Assembly (NCBI RefSeq): GCF_002288325.1
Contig: NZ_CP016780.1
Span: forward strand, 310,001-374,000
Length of the DNA stretch: 64,000 bases
Reading direction: 5' to 3'
Source: Candidatus Planktophila lacus
GTDB lineage: Bacteria; Actinomycetota; Actinomycetes; Nanopelagicales; Nanopelagicaceae
This document shows, one piece after another, positions 1 to 8,269 of the stretch (within the stretch, counting starts at the first letter, position 1; each line of letters opens with the position of its first letter). A model generated the notes under the pieces. The model saw only the letters and a list, made by a program, of their open reading frames with translations. It did no database searches and had not been told where the DNA came from. Made by a program: the position numbers and the translations under genes.

Positions 1-253
1 TCTCAGAATCTTTGGCGGTCAACATAATTATCGGTACTTGTGAAGTTGAGCGAATTACGCGACAGACTTCAGTACCAGAAACCTCAGGAATCATCAGATC
101 TAAAAGAATCAGATCTGGATTAAAGGTTTGGAAGCGCTCAATTGCTTCGGCGCCATTTACCGCTACTTCGACTTCATAGCTCTCTTTTTTAAGAAGATAC
201 GCCAGAGCATCGGAGAAGGAGATTTCATCTTCAACAATCAGAACTTTTGTCAT
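1..253 (-). CDS. regX3: Response regulator, RegX3/PhoP-like (partial, N-terminal receiver domain)
   Basis: Only the first 84 residues lie in the window; the C-terminal part runs off the left edge. The translation is a receiver domain: the acidic pair E8/D9, phosphoacceptor D52 in LILLDLM, and a conserved Thr in IIMLTAKD. It starts at ATG 253, overlapping the stop of the upstream kinase gene (ATGA). With the kinase and the divergent phoU-pst genes, the context points to the phosphate-starvation regulator RegX3/PhoP. The DNA-binding domain is not visible, so the OmpR class is inferred from the partner. Confidence 0.88.
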   Translation of the reverse strand, partial: MTKVLIVEDEISFSDALAYLLKKESYEVEVAVNGAEAIERFQTFNPDLILLDLMIPEVSGTEVCRVIRSTSQVPIIMLTAKDSE

Positions 254-1311
254 GCTTCATCCTCTTTAATTGATTGAATTGGAAGCCGGATTGAGAATGT
301 GCTTCCCACATTCTCTGAACTCCAGACTGAAATTTCTCCGCCGTGCTTTGAAATGATGTGTTTAACAATTGATAACCCCAAACCGGTTCCACCGGTCTCG
401 CGTGATCGAGCAGGATCTACACGATAGAAACGTTCAAAAATTCTTTCAATTTCAGCATCGGCGATACCGATTCCTTGATCTGCCACTGAAACGGTCACAA
501 TATTCTGATCAATACTTGTACTTACAGAAACTTGAGTATCTGGTGGTGAGTAATTAACCGCATTCTCAATCAGATTATGAACCGCCATAGTTAGCTGCTC
601 GCGGTCTCCCAAAACACGACAATCAGCACCTTCAGCAAACGTTAGAGCGATTTTTCTAGAATCCGCGGTAGTTCGGCATTGGTCTAGCGCTTCTTTCAAT
701 AAGTCATTAACCGAAAGCGACTGTGCTTCTTGCAGTGGATCAGAATCTTGAACGCGGGAGAGTTGAATAATCTCTTGCACCAAATCAGTTAAACGTTTTG
801 CTTCAATTTGCATTCGGCTAGCAAACTTTGTTACCGCTTCTGAGTCATCCTTGGCGCCGAGCACCGCCTCACTAAGTAAAGAGAGTGCGCCAATTGGCGT
901 CTTTAGTTCATGTGAAATGTTTGCTACAAAATCTCTACGAACTTCATGTACACGTTGTGCTTCACTCTCATCGCGAAGCAGGACGAGAACTAAGTTGTCT
1001 TCGGAAAGTGGAATCACGTTTACTGTGATCTCGCGCTTTCCTTCACCAATTGGCCCGCGTGCAATTTCAACGGTGCCGGTTTGCTTTAAATTTGTGCGAC
1101 GAACAACTCGAACCGAAGCAAGTAGCTCTTCGCTCTGAATCCGACCATCTTTTAAAACGCCTAAATTCTCAGCTTCGGAATTGGCGTAGATAGCGATCTC
1201 ACCCGGGGCGAGAATCAGGCTCGCGCCATCGAGTTGGCCTAGGGTTCTAAGCAATAACTCAGGCAGTTCACGCTCATCACGTTCGGCCAAACTCTTCTCG
1301 CGGCGCCACAT
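250..1311 (-). CDS. senX3: Sensor histidine kinase, SenX3/PhoR-like, without membrane segments
   Basis: Protein of 353 aa with a PAS-like N-terminal region (about 25-115), a HisKA domain with the phosphorylated histidine in FVANISHELKTP (H134), and a HATPase_c domain with N box (HNLIENAVNYS), G1 (DQGIGI) and G2 (GTGLGLSIV). It would autophosphorylate and pass phosphate to the regulator encoded just downstream. SenX3/PhoR proteins usually begin with one or two membrane helices. None is present here, and an in-frame stop (TAG, complement of 1321-1323) lies four codons before the ATG, so the reading frame cannot extend. The protein is therefore predicted cytosolic. It is divergent from phoU-pst, which supports a phosphate role. 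Confidence 0.9.
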   Translation of the reverse strand: MWRREKSLAERDERELPELLLRTLGQLDGASLILAPGEIAIYANSEAENLGVLKDGRIQSEELLASVRVVRRTNLKQTGTVEIARGPIGEGKREITVNVIPLSEDNLVLVLLRDESEAQRVHEVRRDFVANISHELKTPIGALSLLSEAVLGAKDDSEAVTKFASRMQIEAKRLTDLVQEIIQLSRVQDSDPLQEAQSLSVNDLLKEALDQCRTTADSRKIALTFAEGADCRVLGDREQLTMAVHNLIENAVNYSPPDTQVSVSTSIDQNIVTVSVADQGIGIADAEIERIFERFYRVDPARSRETGGTGLGLSIVKHIISKHGGEISVWSSENVGSTFSIRLPIQSIKEDEA

Positions 1312-1317
1312 GTCTAA

Positions 1318-1323
1318 ACTCTA
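1318..1323 (-). promoter_or_regulatory. Leaderless -10 element for the histidine kinase
   Basis: On the minus strand TAGAGT lies 6 nt before the kinase ATG (1311), the spacing expected when transcription starts on the A of the start codon. No Shine-Dalgarno is visible. Confidence 0.5.
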
Positions 1324-1350
1324 TAGCCCCAGCGCATCTGATTCTAAGCA

Positions 1351-1390
1351 GTTCACCTTGCGTTAACCATCTCTTGGGCAGCCGTTAATC
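1351..1390 (+). promoter_or_regulatory. PHO box (11-bp direct repeats) between senX3 and phoU
   Basis: GTTCACC (1351-1357) and GTTAACC (1362-1368) are separated by 4 nt, giving the 11-bp repeat of the actinobacterial PHO box. A weaker third unit, GTTAATC (1384-1390), lies a further 22 bp on, in phase. The site sits in the divergent promoter region of senX3-regX3 and phoU-pst, so the regulator probably controls both directions. The match to the known consensus is strong; binding is inferred. Confidence 0.75.
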
Positions 1391-1399
1391 CGCTCCACC

Positions 1400-1405
1400 T
1401 AGCGT
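1400..1405 (+). promoter_or_regulatory. Leaderless -10 element for phoU
   Basis: TAGCGT is followed by 6 nt and then the phoU ATG at 1412. The third PHO-box unit (1384-1390) lies just upstream of this hexamer. Confidence 0.5.
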
Positions 1406-1411
1406 GCGCCT

Positions 1412-2062
1412 ATGCCTTTAATTAGATCAGTATTCCAAGACGAACTAGATGGCGTCTCCCAAACTCTCTTCGAACTAAGCGTCATGGTTTCGGACTCAAT
1501 GGCTAAAGCAACTCGCGCCATCATGGAGAAGAATTTGCAGCTTGCCGAAGAAGTTATTTCTTACGATGAGAATATTGACACCGTCCAACACGATTTAGAT
1601 GCACGCATTATCGACATCATTGCGCGCCAACAACCAGTGGCATCAGATCTTCGTGCACTTGTTACCGCACTTCGCATGTCAGCAGACCTTGAACGTATGG
1701 GAGATCTTGCACACCACGTTGCCAAGGTAGTCCGTCTGCGCCACCCAGCCCCTGCCGTGCCTGATGCAGTTGTTAATTTGATTGAAGCTATGGGCGTTGC
1801 CGCCGAGAAGATTGCAACAAAGACCGGAGTTGTTATTTCAACTCGCGACACTGTGATGGCTGCCCAGGTTGAAAAAGATGATGACGAAATGGATTTGCTC
1901 CATCGTCAATTGATTTCAGCGCTAATCGCTCCAACTTGGGAACACGGAGTTGAAACTGCGATTGATTTAACTTTGCTTGGCCGTTACTACGAAAGATATG
2001 CAGACCATGCAGTATCTGTATCACGCCGCGTAATCTTTTTGGTAACCGGAAAGTTTGCATAA
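1412..2062 (+). CDS. phoU: Phosphate transport regulator PhoU
   Basis: Protein of 216 aa with the two three-helix PhoU repeats (about 15-100 and 115-205). The family signatures are DLRALVTALRMSADLERMGDLAHHVAK in the first repeat and LLGRYYERYADHAVSVSRRV in the second, with acidic metal-site residues in both (ERMGD, ERYAD). PhoU couples the Pst transporter to the sensor kinase and keeps the regulon off when phosphate is plentiful. It is the first gene of phoU-pstC-pstA-pstB, behind a PHO box and a leaderless promoter. Length is normal. Confidence 0.95.
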   Translation: MPLIRSVFQDELDGVSQTLFELSVMVSDSMAKATRAIMEKNLQLAEEVISYDENIDTVQHDLDARIIDIIARQQPVASDLRALVTALRMSADLERMGDLAHHVAKVVRLRHPAPAVPDAVVNLIEAMGVAAEKIATKTGVVISTRDTVMAAQVEKDDDEMDLLHRQLISALIAPTWEHGVETAIDLTLLGRYYERYADHAVSVSRRVIFLVTGKFA

Positions 2063-2063
2063 A

Positions 2064-3044
2064 GTGTCTCAAACGGTCACTATTCCAAGTCCGCGACAAC
2101 TTTCAACCGAACCACGGCGTTCGGATAAAGTCTTTCGCGGAGTTGTTACCAGCGGAGGACTTTCTTCGCTAGTAATTTTGGGCTTGATCGCGCTCTTCTT
2201 GTTCTATCGCGGCTATGAAGTCTTGCGCGAAGAAGGCTTGAGTTTTATAACAAGTGCAGATTGGTCCATCACACTCGATGAGTCGGCCAACGTTTTAGAA
2301 AGTAATTTTGGTCTTTCGGCAATGCTCGTTGGAACCATTCTCTGTGCGTTGGTTGCCGTTGTAATCGCAGTACCAATTTCCGTTTTTTCAGCCCTATTCT
2401 TGAATTTCTACGCGCCACAGTGGATGAAGAAAATTTTAGTTGCGGTCATCGACATGATGGCTGCCTTTCCTTCAATTCTCTTCGGTATCTGGGGCTTTTT
2501 GGTTTTGATGCCTAGCGTTGAATACTGGGGCAAGTTGATCAATAAGTACTTAGGTTGGATTCCAATCTTTCAGGTCGAACCTTACTTTTTTACGCGCTCA
2601 CCTTTCGTTGCGGGCGTCGTTCTTGCAATCATGATCATCCCGATCATCACATCTGTTTCACGCGAAATTTTTGCCCAAGCACCACTTGATCGAATCCAAG
2701 CAGCCTTTGCCCTTGGTGCAACTCGTTGGACCATGATTAAGGCAGTTGTAATTCCGCATGGTCGAAGCGGTGTAGTTGGTGGAGCGATGCTCGGTCTTGG
2801 GCGCGCCATGGGTGAGACCGTCGCCGTGTACACAGTGCTAAATATTGTCTTCCAGATTAACTGGCACGTATTGCTCGGTGCAGGTGGAAACGTTGCATCG
2901 TTAATTATTCTAAAGTTTGGCGAAGCTAGCGAGTATGAAATTAAGGCTCTGATGGCTGCAGGTCTAGTGCTCTTCTTCCTTACTCTCTCAGTTAACGCGA
3001 TAGCGAATGTAATTGTTAAGCGAACAGGAAAGTCTGGACGATGA
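2064..3044 (+). CDS. pstC: Phosphate ABC transporter permease PstC
   Basis: Integral membrane permease with six predicted helices and the inner-membrane-component EAA-type loop around ALGATRWTMIKAVVIPHGRSGVVGG. It forms the phosphate channel with PstA. I place the start at GTG 2064, one base after the phoU stop, because GGAAAG upstream sits about 10 nt away. A TTG at 2055 in the same frame would overlap phoU and is too close to that site. The stop overlaps the pstA start (ATGA). About 326 aa, normal for PstC. Confidence 0.93.
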   Translation: MSQTVTIPSPRQLSTEPRRSDKVFRGVVTSGGLSSLVILGLIALFLFYRGYEVLREEGLSFITSADWSITLDESANVLESNFGLSAMLVGTILCALVAVVIAVPISVFSALFLNFYAPQWMKKILVAVIDMMAAFPSILFGIWGFLVLMPSVEYWGKLINKYLGWIPIFQVEPYFFTRSPFVAGVVLAIMIIPIITSVSREIFAQAPLDRIQAAFALGATRWTMIKAVVIPHGRSGVVGGAMLGLGRAMGETVAVYTVLNIVFQINWHVLLGAGGNVASLIILKFGEASEYEIKALMAAGLVLFFLTLSVNAIANVIVKRTGKSGR

Positions 3045-4081
3045 GCGCCGTAGCTACTCCGCAGAAGCCTTGGGCAAAGAAGCCGGCCGATCGTATTCGC
3101 GAGATCTCATTTCTTCTCGGATCGCTAGCTTTCTCATATGGATTTGTTGCTGCAACAGAGATGAAAGGCAAGTTAGCCTATGGATTTATCTTCTTCGTGG
3201 CCTATGCAGTGCTTTCATCAACTTACTCATTTATAACAAGAGGCGCACCAGCTGCCAAAGATGCTTTCGTTAAATCACTTGTTGCATTGGGCGCTGTCTT
3301 AACAATTATTCCAATAGGTAGCATTCTCTTTACAGTGCTTCAAAAGGGTTTGCCAGGCCTTCACCTTGGGATTCTTAGCAATGACATGTCGATGGCAACT
3401 TCGACTGATCCAATCCCAACAGGTGGCGTCTTGCACGCAATCACCGGAACTTTAACTTTGGTCGTACTTGCCTTGATCATGAGCGTTCCACTTGGAATTT
3501 TGACAGCGCTTTATCTAACTGAAATCAAAGGTAAATTTGCTGGGCCAATTAGATTCTTGGTTCAAGCAATGTCGGGTGTCCCTTCAATTGTCGCCGGTCT
3601 CTTTATTCTCTCGGCCGTTCTCTATCCAATAACAAAAGGCTTTTCTGCTTTGATGGGTGCCCTAGCGCTGACCATCTTGATGATTCCAACGATTGCTCGA
3701 ACATCAGAAGAAGTTTTATTGCTTATTCCAAATGATCTCCGTGAAGCCGGGACAGCTTTAGGCGGAACTCAATGGCGCACAGTTGCAATGATCGTTCTTC
3801 CCGCAGCGCGAAGTGGCTTGATGACTGCAGTGATTTTGGGCGTCGCTCGCATCGCTGGCGAAACCGCGCCGCTCTTGTTGTTAACAGGCGGCGGAGACAA
3901 GGTAAATCCAAATCCATTTAACGGCTCAGTTGGATCTCTTCCTTATTACATCTGGAAAGCCTTCAACGCAGGTTCACCTGAGGCGATCACACGCGCTTGG
4001 GCGGGTCTCTTAGTTTTGATGGTCCTAGTTCTACTTCTCTTCACTTTGGCTCGTGCACTAACTTCACGAAAGGTTTCCTAA
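3041..4081 (+). CDS. pstA: Phosphate ABC transporter permease PstA
   Basis: Protein of 346 aa with six or more membrane helices and the permease loop near [28 protein letters not shown], which contacts the ATPase. It pairs with PstC. The N-terminus carries extra membrane segments (about residues 25-95) before the canonical domain, as is common in actinobacterial PstA. The ATG overlaps the pstC stop and the TAA overlaps the pstB ATG, showing tight translational coupling. Confidence 0.94.
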   Translation: MSAVATPQKPWAKKPADRIREISFLLGSLAFSYGFVAATEMKGKLAYGFIFFVAYAVLSSTYSFITRGAPAAKDAFVKSLVALGAVLTIIPIGSILFTVLQKGLPGLHLGILSNDMSMATSTDPIPTGGVLHAITGTLTLVVLALIMSVPLGILTALYLTEIKGKFAGPIRFLVQAMSGVPSIVAGLFILSAVLYPITKGFSALMGALALTILMIPTIARTSEEVLLLIPNDLREAGTALGGTQWRTVAMIVLPAARSGLMTAVILGVARIAGETAPLLLLTGGGDKVNPNPFNGSVGSLPYYIWKAFNAGSPEAITRAWAGLLVLMVLVLLLFTLARALTSRKVS

Positions 4082-4956
4082 TGATCCAGACTCCGGAAAG
4101 CGAGAAAGAAATGTCAACTCCTGCGCAACCTAGTTCGCTAGCAAGTGTGGCCAATGCAAAGGCGCCACGAACTCAAGCCAGCACTGCACAAGGAACTGGT
4201 CTAGAAACTCGCGGCATTCACGCCTGGTTTGGAAAGAACCATGTTCTCTCAGATATTAATTTAGATTTCACAGCAGGATCAGTAACAGCGCTGATCGGAC
4301 CATCTGGTTGCGGTAAATCAACATTTATCCGCACGATCAACCGTATGCATGAGTTTATTCCTGGTGCAGCAATGGCCGGTGAAGTACGACTCGATGGCAA
4401 AGATATTTATGCACCAGGAGTTGATGTTACGAAGATTCGTCTTCAGATCGGCATGGTTTTCCAGAAGCCAAACCCATTCCCATCAATGACTATCGGTGAG
4501 AACGTTCTTTCTGGACTAAAGCTGGCGCAACTTAAGGTAGATAACAAAGATGAACTTCTTGAATCTTGCCTAGTTCGTGCTGGACTTTGGAATGAAGTTA
4601 AAGATCGCCTTGATGCACATGGTGGATCGCTCTCTGGTGGTCAGCAGCAGCGCCTCTGCATCGCCCGTGCACTCGCTGTAAGCCCACAGGTACTTCTGAT
4701 GGATGAGCCTTGTTCAGCGCTTGATCCAGGATCAACCTTGCGTATTGAAGAAACTATCCGCGAACTCTCAGATTCAATGACAATCGTGATCGTGACTCAC
4801 AATATGCAGCAAGCAGCCCGCGTATCTGACTACACCGCATTCTTCTTATCTGATGGCGGTCCTGGCGAAATGATCGAAGTTGCCCGCACCAGCGAGATCT
4901 TCTCTCAGCCAAAGGACCAGCGCACCGAAAATTACGTCACCGGCCGCTTCGGATAG
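4081..4956 (+). CDS. pstB: Phosphate ABC transporter ATP-binding protein PstB
   Basis: ATPase of the Pst importer, 291 aa. It has Walker [11 protein letters not shown]-loop in [11 protein letters not shown], signature LSGGQQQR, Walker [12 protein letters not shown] and switch His in VTHNM. The start is ATG 4081, which overlaps the pstA stop (TAATG) with AAGG upstream; another ATG 30 bases on (4111) is possible. About 40 N-terminal residues rich in Ser, Thr, Ala and Pro precede the ABC domain, longer than in the usual ~260-aa PstB. Last gene of the phoU operon. Confidence 0.95.
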   Translation: MIQTPESEKEMSTPAQPSSLASVANAKAPRTQASTAQGTGLETRGIHAWFGKNHVLSDINLDFTAGSVTALIGPSGCGKSTFIRTINRMHEFIPGAAMAGEVRLDGKDIYAPGVDVTKIRLQIGMVFQKPNPFPSMTIGENVLSGLKLAQLKVDNKDELLESCLVRAGLWNEVKDRLDAHGGSLSGGQQQRLCIARALAVSPQVLLMDEPCSALDPGSTLRIEETIRELSDSMTIVIVTHNMQQAARVSDYTAFFLSDGGPGEMIEVARTSEIFSQPKDQRTENYVTGRFG

Positions 4957-4968
4957 TCGTAACCTGCT

Positions 4969-5019
4969 GTTCACCTAAAGGTTGACCAACGTTTGCCTCA
5001 AAGAACCAAGTAGTTAACC
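4969..5019 (+). promoter_or_regulatory. PHO-box-like repeat cluster upstream of pstS
   Basis: Four degenerate 7-mers lie between pstB and pstS: GTTCACC (4969), GTTGACC (4981), GTTTGCC (4991) and GTTAACC (5013). Spacings are 12, 10 and 22 bp, close to multiples of 11. They suggest that pstS has its own phosphate-controlled promoter. Less regular than the phoU site. Confidence 0.55.
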
Positions 5020-5074
5020 CGGGATACATAGTTTTCTCCTTGTTCGTCACCTATTTCAAACAAGGGGAAAATTA

Positions 5075-6220
5075 ATGAAAGTTTCAATGCTCGCAAAATC
5101 TGCAGCAGTAGCACTTGCCTTTGGGTTGGTAACTTCAACTCCAGCTCACGCAGTTGATCTATCAGGTTCAGGCGCATCATTTCCTGCGCTCCTAATCGAA
5201 GCTTGCAAGGCTCCATTTGCAACATCTTCAGGACATTCATTTACATATGCATCATCTGGTTCAGGTACTGGCCGCTCAAATTCAGATAAGTCAATTGGAG
5301 ATTTCTGGTTCTCAGATGCAGCACATACAGCAGCAACAAAGCGTGCGAGCATTATTCACGCACCAGTCGTTGCGGCACCTATTGGAATTCTTCACAACCT
5401 TCCATCACGTAATACTCTTTCACTTTCTGCTTCAACTATCGCGGGAATTTTTGCCGGCACAATCACACGTTGGAACGATCCAGCGATTGTTAGAGATAAC
5501 AACCGCGCATACGACAAGATTATTTACAAGACTAAGAATGGCGCAGTAGTTAAGGATGCAAAGGGTGACCCAATCGTTGCCAAGAAGATCGCAACTACAA
5601 CTCGCTACACACTTCCAGATAAGCCAATCAAGGTTGTTTTTCGCTCAGACTCATCAGGTACAACAGAGAACTTCACTAACTACCTAAATAAGTCAGCCCC
5701 AGCAGTTTGGACTAAGGCAAAGGCTTCAGTATTCACAACTTCATTCCCAGGCAATATCAACTCACCTGAGAACTTGGGACGCATCGTTGGAGCTTCATCC
5801 TCAACTGGTGTTTCACAGCTTGCTGGTAAGACACCTTACTCAATCACTTTTGCTGAGGTTAACTACGCTGTTGCAAATAGACTCAAGGTTGCACACGTAA
5901 TTAACAATGCAGGAAACGCTGTTGAGCCAACATCGGTAACAACATCTGCATTCTTGTCACAAGCATCAATTGATGGAAACGGAATCATGTCATTTGATTA
6001 CGCAACAAAAGAAGCTGGTGCTTACACACTAGGTATCGTCTCTTACATGTTGGTTGACACTGCTTACACAGATAAGACAAAGGCGGCTGCTGTTAAGTCA
6101 CTTGCATCATTTATCTTGAGTCCAGCATGCGCAAAGGACAAGGGCGAAGCTCTTGGCTTCAGCGTTCTAGATGGAGCTTTCCTTAAGAAGGCTCAAGAGC
6201 TAGTAGCTAAGATCGGTTAA
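5075..6220 (+). CDS. pstS: Phosphate-binding protein PstS, secreted
   Basis: Substrate-binding protein of the Pst importer, 381 aa. After a Sec-type signal (KSAAVALAFGLVTSTPAHA, cleavage near residue 26) comes the family motif SGSGASFPALL and the phosphate-binding SGSGTGRS and SDSSGTTENF segments. A strong ribosome site (AAGGGG) precedes ATG 5075, unlike the many leaderless genes here. There is no lipobox cysteine at the cleavage site, so it is not an ordinary lipoprotein. It lies after pstB with its own regulatory region, whereas pstS usually leads the operon, and it ends in a strong terminator. Confidence 0.93.
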   Translation: MKVSMLAKSAAVALAFGLVTSTPAHAVDLSGSGASFPALLIEACKAPFATSSGHSFTYASSGSGTGRSNSDKSIGDFWFSDAAHTAATKRASIIHAPVVAAPIGILHNLPSRNTLSLSASTIAGIFAGTITRWNDPAIVRDNNRAYDKIIYKTKNGAVVKDAKGDPIVAKKIATTTRYTLPDKPIKVVFRSDSSGTTENFTNYLNKSAPAVWTKAKASVFTTSFPGNINSPENLGRIVGASSSTGVSQLAGKTPYSITFAEVNYAVANRLKVAHVINNAGNAVEPTSVTTSAFLSQASIDGNGIMSFDYATKEAGAYTLGIVSYMLVDTAYTDKTKAAAVKSLASFILSPACAKDKGEALGFSVLDGAFLKKAQELVAKIG

Positions 6221-6244
6221 TTTTTAACCTATCCACGAGGGGAG

Positions 6245-6276
6245 AACGGCCAGGGAAACCTGGCCGTTTTTCTTTT
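6245..6276 (+). terminator. Intrinsic terminator after pstS
   Basis: A perfect 10-bp stem AACGGCCAGG / CCTGGCCGTT closed by a GAAA tetraloop (6245-6268) is followed by a T-rich tail. It ends pstS transcription. Confidence 0.9.
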
Positions 6277-6280
6277 CCCC

Positions 6281-6286
6281 TAAACT
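6281..6286 (+). promoter_or_regulatory. Leaderless -10 element for the GNAT gene
   Basis: TAAACT, 6 nt, then ATG 6293; it follows directly on the pstS terminator. Confidence 0.5.
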
Positions 6287-6292
6287 CAACTC

Positions 6293-6769
6293 ATGCTTAT
6301 CCGCCTAGCAACTCCCGAAGATACTTCTGATATTCATCGCTTGATATACGAATTAGCGGTCTATGAAGAAGCACCGGATGAAATGGTTGCAACCATCGAA
6401 CAGATTGAGAGCTCGTTATTTAACAGCCACCCAGTTGCCTTCTGTCATGTTGCTGAAGTTGATGGAAAAATTGTTGGCATTGCGCTCTGGTTTTTAAATT
6501 ACTCAACCTGGCTTGGCAAACCTGGCATCTATCTTGAGGACCTTTTTGTGCAGCCGGAATATCGCGGCCACGGAATCGGTAAAGGATTTATGAAGACCTT
6601 GGCTCAGCTCTGCGTTGAACGCGGATACGAGCGTTTCCAGTGGTGGGTTTTGGATTGGAATATGCCATCAATTGATTTCTATAAATCACTTGGGGCCGTG
6701 GCGATGGATGACTGGACTGTCTTTAGACTTTATGGAGATGCCTTAAAGAAATTTGCTAGCCAGTCGTAA
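6293..6769 (+). CDS. GNAT acetyltransferase, diamine/spermidine N-acetyltransferase-like
   Basis: Protein of 158 aa with a single GNAT fold. The acetyl-CoA site is in YLEDLFVQPEYRGHGIGKG, and the C-terminal motif WVLDWNMPSIDFYKSLGA is typical of the SSAT/thialysine acetyltransferase branch, which acetylates small diamines or polyamines. Its stop codon directly abuts the stop of the convergent Orn/Lys/Arg decarboxylase-like gene. That pairing supports polyamine metabolism, but the true substrate is not shown. Confidence 0.8.
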   Translation: MLIRLATPEDTSDIHRLIYELAVYEEAPDEMVATIEQIESSLFNSHPVAFCHVAEVDGKIVGIALWFLNYSTWLGKPGIYLEDLFVQPEYRGHGIGKGFMKTLAQLCVERGYERFQWWVLDWNMPSIDFYKSLGAVAMDDWTVFRLYGDALKKFASQS

Positions 6770-8212
6770 TTACTTCTTTACGACTCTGTAACTCTTGAGC
6801 GTTGGATCAGTGGCGTAGGCAATGCGAACACCCGCTTTTTGAGAGGCGCTTAACCCGTTAACAATCTGCTCTGTTAGAACTTCACCTGGAGCAACGACTG
6901 CAACCCCAGGTGGATATGGAGCGATGAGATCTGCTGAGATGCGTCCAATCGCATCGCTTGAGTCAACCATTTCGGTCCTTGCAAAGTAGGCATCACGCAT
7001 CGAAGTTGCAATCTGCGGAACCACTGACCAACTAAGCGCGGTTGCGCTCTGGCGTGGTGCGCTCTGTAACTTCTTAAGAATTGGGACCAGCGTCATGGCA
7101 AGTGCCTGGAAATCTTCTTTGGTATCGGCCAAGGTGGCTAAGAAAACTATGGTGTCGTTATCTGCCATCTCAACGCGAATACCTTGTGCAATTAAGGCGC
7201 GCTCAATTTCAACGCCTGCCGCGCCAAGTTGCTGAACGCGCAGCACGATCTTTACCGGATCAAATCGTCCAGCAGGAAAGTCGCTTGGATTTAAGAAGAT
7301 TGGTAGGTCAAAGTTTGCCTGCACTGCCAATTTAAATTGCGCCACATTTTCAATTAGCGCACCCAGTAATTCAGGACCACGGGTTTGAAGCAGCGCCCGC
7401 ACCGCATCAATTGAAGCCAGGGGAGCGCCAGCTGGAGACGTCGTGTGCGTAGTTTCAAAGCTCTGCTCAAGTCTTTCGGCGCTAATGAATTTAGTTTTGG
7501 CAAGCAGTAGCGCAGAAGCGCTATATCCAGGAAGCGCCTTATGAACGCTGGTAATCAGCGCATCTGCGCCTTGCGCGATTACATGTTGTGGCAGGTCGGG
7601 ATGAAATCCAAAATGTCCGCCCCAAGCAGCATCAACGATTACCGGAATAGATTTTTCATGCGCCGCAGCAATCAAAGGTTTTAAGTCAGAGAGCGTTCCG
7701 AGATAACCGGGTTCCGTTAATAAAATTGCGATTGGGTTTTCTTTTAAAGCGCGTTGTAATTCGGTTACGGCAATTCCAATCGGCACACCTGTTGCACCAT
7801 CAAGTTCGGGGTTCATCCAAATTGGTTCTAACCCTGCAAGTACTAGCGCGCTTAGAACTGAGCGATGTGCGGTACGCGATACCGCAACTTTATCTCCAGG
7901 TTTTCCAAGCGCCAGGATGACTGCTTGATTGGCATGGGTTGAACCACCTGTTGAAAAACGTGCAAAATCTGCGCCCCAGAATTGCGCTGCAATCTTTTCC
8001 GACTTTGCCAAAATCTGATTAGTTAATTTGATTTCATCTAAGCCACCGTAGAGAGGGATATCAGAATCAACTACGGCGCCTAATCCAGCATCGATCTGTG
8101 AAGCTCTTTGTTTATGTCCAGGGATTGTGAAGGGAGTGTGATCTGCCTCAAAGTAAGTCAGGTATGCATCAAGCAGCGGGGCGCTGCGACGTAGTTCATT
8201 TCTCTTCTCCAC
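6770..8212 (-). CDS. Orn/Lys/Arg decarboxylase family PLP enzyme
   Basis: Protein of 480 aa, PLP fold type I, major domain of the ornithine/lysine/arginine decarboxylases. It shows TIPGHKQ (29-35), the cofactor loop STGGSTHANQA (87-97), D194 in VIVDAAWGGH, and the Schiff-base lysine K225 in TSVHKALPG. The C-terminal region contains the family signature YPPGVAVVAPGE. This is the compact form of the actinobacterial and firmicute enzymes, without the wing domain. It probably makes a diamine (cadaverine, putrescine or agmatine); the substrate cannot be told. The start is GTG 8212 with TAGGCT 6 nt upstream. Confidence 0.87.
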   Translation of the reverse strand: MEKRNELRRSAPLLDAYLTYFEADHTPFTIPGHKQRASQIDAGLGAVVDSDIPLYGGLDEIKLTNQILAKSEKIAAQFWGADFARFSTGGSTHANQAVILALGKPGDKVAVSRTAHRSVLSALVLAGLEPIWMNPELDGATGVPIGIAVTELQRALKENPIAILLTEPGYLGTLSDLKPLIAAAHEKSIPVIVDAAWGGHFGFHPDLPQHVIAQGADALITSVHKALPGYSASALLLAKTKFISAERLEQSFETTHTTSPAGAPLASIDAVRALLQTRGPELLGALIENVAQFKLAVQANFDLPIFLNPSDFPAGRFDPVKIVLRVQQLGAAGVEIERALIAQGIRVEMADNDTIVFLATLADTKEDFQALAMTLVPILKKLQSAPRQSATALSWSVVPQIATSMRDAYFARTEMVDSSDAIGRISADLIAPYPPGVAVVAPGEVLTEQIVNGLSASQKAGVRIAYATDPTLKSYRVVKK

Positions 8213-8218
8213 TCTCTG

Positions 8219-8224
8219 AGCCTA
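8219..8224 (-). promoter_or_regulatory. Leaderless -10 element for the decarboxylase
   Basis: Minus-strand TAGGCT, 6 nt, then GTG 8212. It is divergent from the gabT promoter, 34 bp away. Confidence 0.45.
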
Positions 8225-8257
8225 ACTCGTTGCGCCGCAGAAGTTAAAAAGAGGCTC

Positions 8258-8263
8258 TACAAT
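8258..8263 (+). promoter_or_regulatory. Leaderless -10 element for gabT
   Basis: TACAAT, 6 nt, then ATG 8270; a close match to the TATAAT consensus and no Shine-Dalgarno. Confidence 0.6.
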
Positions 8264-8269
8264 TTATCC

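Noticed and set aside
3997-4080. Longer N-terminus for pstB starting inside pstA
   Set aside because: The added residues are a frame-shifted reading of the pstA end; ATG 4081 overlaps the pstA stop and has a ribosome site.
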